Assembly: GCF_015500075.1 (NCBI RefSeq)
Contig: NZ_CP045496.1
Span: 3,420,001-3,484,000, forward strand
DNA: 64,000 nucleotides
Direction of reading: 5' to 3'
DNA from: Mesorhizobium sp. INR15
GTDB taxonomy: Bacteria; Pseudomonadota; Alphaproteobacteria; Rhizobiales; Rhizobiaceae
The position numbers and the translations under genes are program-made. Under the pieces are notes generated by a model. That model had not been told where the DNA came from. It worked only from the letters and a program-made list of their open reading frames with translations, and ran no database searches. Of the stretch, positions 52,171 through 60,300 are shown piece by piece (positions within the stretch are counted from its first letter, which is position 1; every line of letters begins with the position of its first letter).

Positions 52171-53014
52171 AGCGCTTGCGGCTCCATGTCTGCGCCAGGT
52201 TGACGACCAGAAGCATGACGAACGACAAGATCAGCATGATCGCCGCGATCGCGGTGGCGGCGGGGTAGTTGTATTCCTCAAGCCGGATGACGATCAAAAG
52301 CGGCGCGATCTCGGATTTGTAGGGCAGGTTGCCGGCGATGAAGATGACCGAGCCGTATTCGCCGACGCCGCGCGCGAAGGCCAGAGAAAAGCCGGTGATG
52401 ATGGCCGGCGCCAGGCCCGGAAACAGGATGCGGGTGATGATCTGGAAGCGGCTGGCGCCGAGCGTGGCGGCGGCTTCCTCGACCTCCTTGTCTATCTCTT
52501 CCATGATCGGCTGCACGGTGCGCACGACGAAGGGCAGGCCGATGAAGATCAGCGCGACGACGATGCCGAGCGGCGTGTAGGCAACCTTGATGCCGAGCGG
52601 CGCCAGGAGGTGGCCGATCCAGCCGTTCGGCGCATAAAGCGTGGTCAACGCGATGCCGGCCACGGCGGTCGGCAGGGCGAAAGGCAGGTCGACCATGGCA
52701 TCGACGACGCGGCGGCCGGGAAAGCGGTAGCGCACCAGCACCCAGGCGACGAGCGTGCCGAAGACGACATTGACGGCCGCCGCGATGAACGCGGTTCCGA
52801 AGCTGATCTGAAGCGCGTTGATGGTGCGTCGGTCGATGGCAATTGCCCAGAATTCAGCCCAGCCGAGGGCAGCCGAACGCCATACAAGCCCGGAAAGAGG
52901 GATGAGGATGATAAGCGTGAGGTAGGCAAGCGAGAAGCCGAGCGTCAATCCGAAACCCGGAATGACGCTCGGCTGTCTGAACCGCCACCCCGCCTGGGCG
53001 GGTGCTATGCTCAT
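52163..53014 (-). CDS. cysT: sulfate ABC transporter permease CysT
   Basis: A 283-residue permease: LTLIILIPLSGLVWRSAALG as an early TM, DLPFALPTAVAGIALTTLYA signature, and the EAA loop EEAAATLGASRFQIITRILF, then AIITGFSLAFARGVGEYGSV. Start at ATG 53014 (MSIAPAQAG) is chosen over an upstream frame reaching into the binding-protein gene. It lies 16 nt after the sulfate-binding protein stop and overlaps cysW by 8 nt. Confidence 0.95.
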   Translation of the reverse strand: MSIAPAQAGWRFRQPSVIPGFGLTLGFSLAYLTLIILIPLSGLVWRSAALGWAEFWAIAIDRRTINALQISFGTAFIAAAVNVVFGTLVAWVLVRYRFPGRRVVDAMVDLPFALPTAVAGIALTTLYAPNGWIGHLLAPLGIKVAYTPLGIVVALIFIGLPFVVRTVQPIMEEIDKEVEEAAATLGASRFQIITRILFPGLAPAIITGFSLAFARGVGEYGSVIFIAGNLPYKSEIAPLLIVIRLEEYNYPAATAIAAIMLILSFVMLLVVNLAQTWSRKRYG

Positions 53015-53030
53015 GTGGTCCTGGATCTTC

Positions 53031-54062
53031 CTATTGGGCCGGCTTGTAAATCTGGTCGAATATACCACCGTCGCCGAAATGATAAGGCTGTGCCTTCTTC
53101 CAGCCGCCGAAGAGCGGATCGTCGATGGTAATCAGCTTGATGGCGGGCAGCTTGGCGAGATCCTCCGGCGGCACCAGATCTGGCTTCGACGGGCGATAGT
53201 GGTTCTTGGCAATGATCGTTTGGCCTTCCTTGGAATAGAGGTAGCCCAGATAGGCTTCGGCGACCTTGCGCGTGCCCTTGGCATCGACATTGGCATCGAC
53301 CACGGCAACAGGCGGCTCGGCCAGGATCGAGGTCGGGGGGTAGACGATGTCGAAATTGTCGGAGCCAAACTCGTCAAGCGCCAGATAGGCGTCGTTTTCC
53401 CAGGCGATCAGCACGTCGCCGAGGCCCTTTTGCGCGAAGGTCACGGTGGAGCCGCGCGCTCCGGTGTCGAGCACCGGGGCATTGGCATAGAGCTTGCCGA
53501 CGAATTCCTTGGTCTTGGCTTCGTCGCCGCCGTCATTGGCGTTGGCATAGGCCCAGGCGGCCAGGTAGTTCCAGCGCGCGCCACCCGAGGTCTTCGGGTT
53601 TGGCGTGATCACCTGGACGCCATCCTTGACCAGGTCGTTCCAGTCATGGATGCCCTTGGGATTGCCCTTGCGGACGAGGAAGATGATGGTCGAGGTGTAA
53701 GGGGCGGAATTGTTCTCGAACTTGGTGCGCCAATCCGGGTTGATCTTCTTCGACTTGGAGACGATGGCGTTGATGTCGCCCTCCAGCGCCAGCGTTACCA
53801 CGTCGGCGTCGAGGCCATCGATCACGGCGCGGGCCTGTGCGCCCGATCCGCCATGCGACTGCTGGATGGTGACCGTTTCGCCGGTCTCGGCCTTCCAGTG
53901 CGCCACGAAGGCTTCGTCATAGGCTTTGTAAAGCTCGCGCGTCGGATCGTAGGAGACGTTGAGAATGGTTGTATCGGCAAACGCGAAACCGAGCGTCCCG
54001 AACTGTACAGATGTGGCGACCAGTGCGCCGAGCAGTTTCCTGAAATGATGAGGGTTGGTCAT
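53031..54062 (-). CDS. sbp: sulfate ABC transporter substrate-binding protein, copy 2
   Basis: A 343-residue secreted protein: signal peptide MTNPHHFRKLLGALVATSVQ, cut near AFA-DT. The mature protein starts TTILNVSYDPTRELYKAYDE; IQQSHGGSGAQARAVIDGLD, ADVVTLALEGDINAI, ITPNPKTSGGARWNYLAAW and VLIAWENDAYLALDEFG are the sulfate-binding family blocks. ATG 54062 follows ACGGAGGCGGAA. It is the first gene of sbp-cysT-cysW-cysA. The gap 54063-54304 holds an A+T-rich promoter-like stretch (AATTGATAGAATTT at 54097) and no gene. Confidence 0.95.
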   Translation of the reverse strand: MTNPHHFRKLLGALVATSVQFGTLGFAFADTTILNVSYDPTRELYKAYDEAFVAHWKAETGETVTIQQSHGGSGAQARAVIDGLDADVVTLALEGDINAIVSKSKKINPDWRTKFENNSAPYTSTIIFLVRKGNPKGIHDWNDLVKDGVQVITPNPKTSGGARWNYLAAWAYANANDGGDEAKTKEFVGKLYANAPVLDTGARGSTVTFAQKGLGDVLIAWENDAYLALDEFGSDNFDIVYPPTSILAEPPVAVVDANVDAKGTRKVAEAYLGYLYSKEGQTIIAKNHYRPSKPDLVPPEDLAKLPAIKLITIDDPLFGGWKKAQPYHFGDGGIFDQIYKPAQ

Positions 54063-54304
54063 TTCCGCCTCCGTTGAACTGGAGCGAACTCTACCGAATT
54101 GATAGAATTTAGATGCATTCAATGTTGCCTTTTTCGGTCCCCAGAAGGAAATTCCCGCCGATATTCCGGGCTATACAGAAATTTTTTCCTCGAAATGCTG
54201 GCGACCGGAATCCACGCGAAGCGGATGCGTGCTCCAGCTAGAGGTCACGGGTTCGAAAAACGTTTGTGAATGCGATGGCGCGGCACGACCGTGGCCGGGC
54301 AGGT

Positions 54305-55045
54305 TCACTCAGCGGTAACGGGAAAGTCGAAGCGCTGTTTTGCGAACGGTTCGTGTTCCAGAGTGAAATGCCACCACTCGCGCGCATAGTTCTTGAAGCC
54401 GGCGGCGCGCATGGCTTCGACCAGCAACAGGCGATTTGCCGCCGCTTCCTTGCCAAGCGGGTGGTGCGTGGTTTCGCTCAGCGGATCGAAACAGTCGAAG
54501 CCGGTGCCGAAATCGAGCGTGTCGGCATCTGGAGCACCACAGGCCGGGCCGGGGTTGGATGCATCGCCGGTTCGCGCGAGGGCGACGTCGACGGTTGATC
54601 CGCGCGAATGGGTCGACAATTCGCCGATATAGCCCTTGGCGATCAGGTCGTCGCGCTTGACCTTCGGATACCATCGCGGGTCAGCGGGGCCGCCGGCGCG
54701 GGTCCATGCGCCCATGTCGGTGACGGCGCGGGCAGGGCGGTAGCAGTCGAACACGACCAGCGTCAGCCCCTTGGCGGTGACCCACCTCTGGACACCGGCC
54801 AGAGCCTCTGCCGCCTGCCGGGTCAGGATACACACCGGCGCCTCATAGCCATTGGCCTTGCGGTGCAGGAAATTGTCCGAGCCGGCGTAGCGGATATCCT
54901 GGCGGATCGATGCATCGACGTCCGCGAGACGGACAAAGCCGGCGGGTAGGGTGTCGGCATATGCCGCCGGAATGGCAGCCGTGACCATCAAGGCATAAAA
55001 CCCAACGCGCTGAATCGCCTGGCGCATTCTATTCAACGGAAGCAT
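54305..55045 (-). CDS. D-alanyl-D-alanine dipeptidase (VanX/DdpX family, M15)
   Basis: A 246-residue secreted or anchored zinc peptidase: signal-like N-terminus (MRQAIQRVGFYALMVTAAIP, cut near AYA-DT), then VVFDCYRPARAVTDMGAW, the zinc motif STHSRGSTVDVAL (SxHxxGxAxD with T for A) and EWWHFTLEHE with the catalytic Glu and third zinc ligand. VanX-type enzymes split D-Ala-D-Ala. The ATG at 55045 directly follows the pbpC stop (TGA-ATG); 55027 is an in-frame alternative. Placed after pbpC and the macroglobulin gene, it probably acts on periplasmic cell-wall peptides rather than antibiotic resistance, as no vanH/vanA gene is near. Confidence 0.88.
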   Translation of the reverse strand: MLPLNRMRQAIQRVGFYALMVTAAIPAAYADTLPAGFVRLADVDASIRQDIRYAGSDNFLHRKANGYEAPVCILTRQAAEALAGVQRWVTAKGLTLVVFDCYRPARAVTDMGAWTRAGGPADPRWYPKVKRDDLIAKGYIGELSTHSRGSTVDVALARTGDASNPGPACGAPDADTLDFGTGFDCFDPLSETTHHPLGKEAAANRLLLVEAMRAAGFKNYAREWWHFTLEHEPFAKQRFDFPVTAE

Positions 55046-57136
55046 TCACTCGACGAAGATCTTCACACTGGCCGCGCGGCCGACGGCGTCGATGACGGTC
55101 AGCGTCGAATAGCCGGCGCCGTCAGGCAGCCAGGTCGCCGTGCGGCGTCGATCGATGCCGAGCAGTGGCTTGCCGTTGGCCAGCCAGCGGAATGGTGCTC
55201 GGCCTCCTTGCAGCTTCAGCACCAGCGGCGAGGCGTCGGCCGAATTGGTGCCGAGATCGACGCGGGCGCCGTCTGGCGGAAAGATGATGGTTGGCGCCGG
55301 TTCGGTCTGCGTTGCCTGCACCAGTCCGTCCGAGCCGGCGCCGAAGCGGGCAAGCGTGACAGGCAAGTCGTTGCGCTTTGGGCTGAAGACGCCGGGCGGC
55401 TTGCCCGGCAATGGAACGGTGGCAATGCCCGAGCGGACAAAGCCCTCGAAAAGGATCGGCGCGGCCGAGACGTAGCCGGACAGGCCGGGCACGGCACCCG
55501 CATCGGGCCGGCCGACCCAGACGCCGAGCACATAGCGGCCGTCGAAGCCCACCGACCAGGCGTCGCGGTAGCCATAGGATGTACCGGTCTTGTAGGCGAT
55601 GCCGCGCTGGGAGGCACCCTCCGGCGGCTTGACGCCGGACAGGATGTCGGTGATCTGCCAGTTCGCCTGGCCATCGAGGATGGTGGCGCTGGTGCGTTCG
55701 GCATTCGCCGGCTCGGTGCCGTCATGCAGCGTGTGCGTTTTGCCGCCATTGGCGAGGCCAGTGTAGAGCTGAACGAGATCGCGCAGCGTCACGCCAACGC
55801 CGCCGAGGCCGATGGCAAGGCCCGGCGCCTCGTTGATCGGCAGGATCGGGCTGACGCCGGCCTGGCGGAAGCGCGCCGTCAGCCGCGCCGGGCCAACAGC
55901 ATCGAGCACGCGGATCGCTGGAACATTGAGCGACAGTTGCAGCGCCTGCCGGATGCTGACATCACCCTGATAGCCCATGTCGAAATTCTTCGGCCGGTAG
56001 CCGGAGAAGTCGACCGGGCTGTCCTCGATCAGCGTTTCCTGCGCCACCAGCCCCTGCTCGAAAGCGAGCCCGTAGATGAAAGGCTTCAAGGTCGAGCCTG
56101 GCGAGCGCACGATCTTGGTCATGTCGATCCAACCGGAGCGGCTGGCGTCAAAGAAATTGGCCGAGCCGACTTCGCCGAGAATGTCCCCGGTGCGTGCGTC
56201 GGCCATAACCATGGCGACGGACAGGCGAGGGCCAAGTTTTGTCGCGGCGTCCCTGGCAACCTGTTCCAACCCTTCCTGGACGCTCTTGCGGATCGTCAGC
56301 TTCAGCGGCTGACCGGGAACAGCCCTCGGCAACATCGCGTAGGCGGCATGGGCGGCGAGTGCCGGCAATGTGCGGCGCAGGCCAGACACGTCATCGAGCG
56401 CGGCGCGCGCGGCCTCGCGCTCGCCCAGCAGGCCGGAGGAGACCATGCGGGTCAGCACGCGGTCGCGGGCTGCGTGGGCGATCTGGAGGTTGCGGTCGGG
56501 CCGGCGCCTCTCGGGCAATTGCGGGAGGGCGACGAGCAGGGCTGATTCCGAAACGGTGAGCCGCTTCGGCTCCTTGCCGAAATAGGCCAGCGAAGCGGCA
56601 CGCACGCCTTCCAGGTTGCCGCCATAGGGCGCCAGCGTCAGGTAGCGTTCGAGGATCTCGCGCTTGGACAGCCGGCGCTCGATCTGGATGGCGCGCAGCA
56701 TCTGCTTGATCTTGGAGCCGAGGCTGCGGCTTTCGCGCGGTTCGATCAGCCGGGCGAGTTGCATCGACAGGGTCGAGCCGCCGGAAACGATATGGCCACT
56801 GCTGGCGAATTGACCGGCAGCACGCGCCAGCGCCAGAAGATCGACGCCCTCATGGTCCCAGAAGCGCTTGTCTTCATAGGTGACCAGCATGTCGACGAAC
56901 TGCTTGTCGACCTGGTCCAGCCTGGTTTCGAGCCGCCAGTAGCCGTCCGGCGTGGCGAAGGCGCGCAGCAGGGCGCCGTCGCGGTCCTGCACTTCGGTGG
57001 AGACCGTGAGTTCCGCCGGCAGTGGTGGCGGAAAGGCGCGGTCGAGTTCCCAAAGGGTGGCGACGGAAAGGGCGAGGATGCCGGCGAGGGAGGCGGTGGT
57101 AATCGCCAAACGGTGCAAGAGTTTTCTGGAGAGCAT
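55046..57136 (-). CDS. pbpC: penicillin-binding protein 1C (bifunctional transglycosylase/transpeptidase)
   Basis: A 696-residue class A PBP. A membrane anchor is at residues ~10-30. The glycosyltransferase domain has TYEDKRFWDHEGVD (catalytic Glu88) and GGSTLSMQLARLIEPRE. The transpeptidase has SPGSTLKPF (active Ser/Lys), SLN in LQLSLNVPAI and KTGTS in AYKTGTSYGYRDAW. The C-terminal ~90 residues are the PBP1C-type BiPBP_C domain. ATG 57136 (MLSRKLLHR) lies at the edge of a palindromic repeat whose sequence falsely extends the frame. pbpC next to a bacterial alpha-2-macroglobulin gene is a known pairing. Confidence 0.95.
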   Translation of the reverse strand: MLSRKLLHRLAITTASLAGILALSVATLWELDRAFPPPLPAELTVSTEVQDRDGALLRAFATPDGYWRLETRLDQVDKQFVDMLVTYEDKRFWDHEGVDLLALARAAGQFASSGHIVSGGSTLSMQLARLIEPRESRSLGSKIKQMLRAIQIERRLSKREILERYLTLAPYGGNLEGVRAASLAYFGKEPKRLTVSESALLVALPQLPERRRPDRNLQIAHAARDRVLTRMVSSGLLGEREAARAALDDVSGLRRTLPALAAHAAYAMLPRAVPGQPLKLTIRKSVQEGLEQVARDAATKLGPRLSVAMVMADARTGDILGEVGSANFFDASRSGWIDMTKIVRSPGSTLKPFIYGLAFEQGLVAQETLIEDSPVDFSGYRPKNFDMGYQGDVSIRQALQLSLNVPAIRVLDAVGPARLTARFRQAGVSPILPINEAPGLAIGLGGVGVTLRDLVQLYTGLANGGKTHTLHDGTEPANAERTSATILDGQANWQITDILSGVKPPEGASQRGIAYKTGTSYGYRDAWSVGFDGRYVLGVWVGRPDAGAVPGLSGYVSAAPILFEGFVRSGIATVPLPGKPPGVFSPKRNDLPVTLARFGAGSDGLVQATQTEPAPTIIFPPDGARVDLGTNSADASPLVLKLQGGRAPFRWLANGKPLLGIDRRRTATWLPDGAGYSTLTVIDAVGRAASVKIFVE

Positions 57137-57140
57137 GGTG

Positions 57141-57319
57141 CTGCCCCTCATCCGCCTGCCGGCACCTTCTCCCCGCATAGTGGCGGGGAGAAGGGAACTG
57201 GCCGCAACGTCGTTGCCTGTTCTGCAACACCGACTATTGGCGAAATCGTCGACAAAAGCCCCTTTCTCCCCGTCGCTATACGGGGAGAAATGCCCGGCAG
57301 GGCAATGAGGGGCAGCGCC
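57141..57319. repeat. rhizobial palindromic intergenic repeat, copy 2
   Basis: Two hairpin units: CTTCTCCCCGCATAGTGGCG/GGGAGAAG near 57167-57194, and TTTCTCCCCGTCGCTATACG/GGGAGAAA near 57265-57293, flanked by GCCCCTCATCCGCCTGCCGG and a matching GGCAATGAGGGGC. The left part is the reverse complement of the element at 4911-5040. It fills the gap between the macroglobulin gene (ends 57353) and pbpC (starts 57136). Confidence 0.8.
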
Positions 57320-57352
57320 ATCGCCATGTTCATCATCGCCACCATCGGTGCC

Positions 57353-60300
57353 TTACGGCGCCTTGATCTCCATCATGCCGGTGGCTGTGCGGGCCGAGTA
57401 TTGCGGCCGGTACATGTCCTCCACCGTTGCCGCCGGATGGGCATAGGTGCCCGGCGTCACCGCGCGCACGACATAGGCGAGCGTTAGATTGTGGTCATGG
57501 TCGCCGTCGCTCGGGTTGAAGGCCGCAATGAAACGGTCGTCGCGGAATTCGAGATGAGCGGCGTCGGTCTGTGCCAGCCAGGAGAAGTTCGTCAACTGGG
57601 CGCTGGAGACCAGGCCCGGGTTGTCGATCTCGAAGCCGGCTGGCAGCAGGTCGGTGATCAGCAGGCGCGAAGGCCAGGTGTTCTGTTCATTGACCTTGAG
57701 CACGACGACATAGCGCTCGTTCTGGGTTGCCTCCGTCACATTGGCTTCGGTGCCATCGAGCTTGTAGTAGGTGCGGCTGATGGTGAAGCCGTCGCCGCCT
57801 GCCGGCAGAGGCTGGCTCGGCGACGCCACGGTGGTGACGACGGCCTGCAGCGGGGTCTTGCCGGTGTTGGCGATGGTCAGCGGGCTATCGACCAGGTCAC
57901 TGCCCTTGACCTGGTTGGAATAGCCGCCGGAGTGCGGAGCGCCGTTGACGGAAAGCGTGATCGAATCATTGCCTTCCTTCAGCGCGCGGGCCGCCAGCAG
58001 CATCCAGGAATCGTCCTGGGTGCTGGTCCAGCGGGCCTGGGCGCGTTCCCTGGCCACCAGCTTGATCAGTTCCGGCACAATGGTCGGCACCGGCTTGGAT
58101 TCCGCCGCCAGCGCCAGCATCGCGGCGCCATCCCGCAGCGCTGAGCCATAGTCGGAGCGGTAGTAATCATAGTCGGTGCTCGACTTGGCCAGTTGCAAGG
58201 CGGTCTGGAAGGTCGCTTCGGCGCGTGGCGTATCGCCGTAGAGCGCCAGGCTCGCCGCCAACTGGGCGACGGCCATCGGGCTCGAGAAGGCTTCGAGCTG
58301 CGTATCGGCGTAGTAGCGCAGATCACCGACCGAGGCCTTCTTGTTGCGGGCCAGGACATAGAGGGCGTAGGCAATCTCGCTGCCACGGTCCTGTACGCTC
58401 TGGTCGTAGCCGAGCGAGTTCTGCAGGTTGCTCAGCGCCTGGTTCATGGCCAGGCTCGGCACGTCGTATTTCTGCTCGCGCGCCCTGGTCAGGAAGTCTG
58501 TGACATAGGCATCGAGCCACAGGTCGCCGGAGCCTGGACCCCACAGGCCGAAGCTGCCGGCCGAGGCCTGGTAGCTCAGGACCTTGTAGATGGCATCCTG
58601 GATGCGGGTGTGCAGCTCAGGATCGCTGGTCATTCCGATGCCGGACGCCATCTCGTTGACGTAGAGCAACGGCATGGCGCGGCTGGTCGTCTGCTCGGCG
58701 CAGCCATAGGGGTAGCGGTCGAGCGTCATCAGAAGCGACGGCACATCGAAGGCAGCCGCCTGCGACACGCCGACACTGACGGACGCGCCGTCGAGCAGGC
58801 TTGCCGCGAGAAGCTCCTTGTCGACGCGAAGCGCGCCGCCATTGCCCTTGAGGTCGACCACCAGGCGGGTGGTGACCGGCAATTGCGCCGGACGCACCGG
58901 CACATAGAGCGTCTGTTCGACAGCGGTGCCATCGGCATGCGCCAGCTTGATGGTGAGCGAGGCATTGCCGGCCGTCTGTGCGATCAGCGGTACGGTCAAT
59001 GTCTGCCGCTTGCCCTTGGCCAGCGTCAGTTTTTCAGGCAGCGGCTTGTCGCCGGTCGACAGGTCGCCGGTTGTCTCGATCGACAGTTTGTAGTCGCCGG
59101 CCGGACCATCGGTGTCGGCCACGTCGAGGCGCATGACAGCGGCATCGCCCGGCGCCAGGAAGCGTGGCAGGCCGGCGGTGATCACCACCGGATCGCGCAC
59201 GATCACATCGGTCTGGGCATGGCCGACGGACTCCTTGGTCCAGGCGACAGCCATGACGCGCACGGTGCCGTTGAACTGCGGGATGTCGAAGTCGATCCGT
59301 GCCTTGCCGTCGGCGTCGAGCTGAACGGGGCCGGAGAAGAAGGCGACCAGCTTTTCGGTCGGCGGGCTGCCTTGCGTCTGCATGTTGGAGCCGTCACCGC
59401 CGGTACGCAGCTTGCCCGTGGTGCCGAGCGAGCCATCGATCAGGCGGCCGTAGATGTCGCGGATTTCCATGCCCAGCATGCGCTGGCCAAAGAACCAGTT
59501 TTCCGGATCCGGGGCCTTGTAGTTGGTCAGGTTGAGGATGCCGACATCGACAGCCGCGACCATGACATAGGCGTTGGCGCCGGGCTGCACGCCGGCCACG
59601 GCGACCGGGATCGACAGCTGCTGGCGCGGCATGGTCTTGCCCGGCGGCGTCAAGGTTACGGCGAGCTTCTTCGAGCCCGGATCGACCTTCAGCCATTTCA
59701 CGCCGATGGCGCGGGCCGGCATGCGCGTCTCCTGCGCATCGCCCGGCCGGAACAGGGTGGCCGTGACATAGGCGCCGGCGCCCCAGTCGTCACCAACAGG
59801 AATATCGACCGTGCTGCCGCCGGCCGGCACGGTGGCCGTGATGGTCTTCAGCAGCTTGTCGGCGCCGATGTTGATGAGAAGTTCGCCGGCAAAGTGCGGC
59901 GAGACCTTGAGCTTGGCCACTTCGCCAGCGGCATAGGTATCCTTGTCGAGGGCGATCTCGAGGCCGTCAGGGGTTTCGGTCGTGGTCGAGGAGACATACC
60001 AACCGGCATCGAATTCATAGCTGGTCGCCGGCCCTTCGGGATCTGATGTTTCGACCTCAAGCCGGTACTGGCCCCAGTCGACCGGCACGGAGACCGTCGC
60101 ATCGCCATCGGCGCTGAGATCAACCTGGCCGTTGGCAATCGACTTGGTGAAGGTCACCGGCTCGTAGTTCCAGGAGTTGTTGGAGCGGTACCACTGGTAA
60201 TTGCGTTCAACCTTGACCAGCGTCCACTGCGCGCCTTTCAGCGCCTCGCGCTTGCCGTCTGGGTCGACGGCGATCAGGCTGAACTTCGCCGTGCCGCCTT

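Noticed and set aside
54305..55045. Vancomycin-resistance gene vanX
   Set aside because: No vanH/vanA-type ligase is nearby and the gene is embedded in a cell-wall operon of a Gram-negative bacterium.
57137..57178. Longer pbpC start upstream of 57136
   Set aside because: The extra residues (MRGEGAGRRMRGST) are encoded by the repeat element; the membrane anchor fits the ATG at 57136.
58193..60046. 617-codon plus-strand frame
   Set aside because: Antisense shadow of the alpha-2-macroglobulin gene with no recognisable domain.
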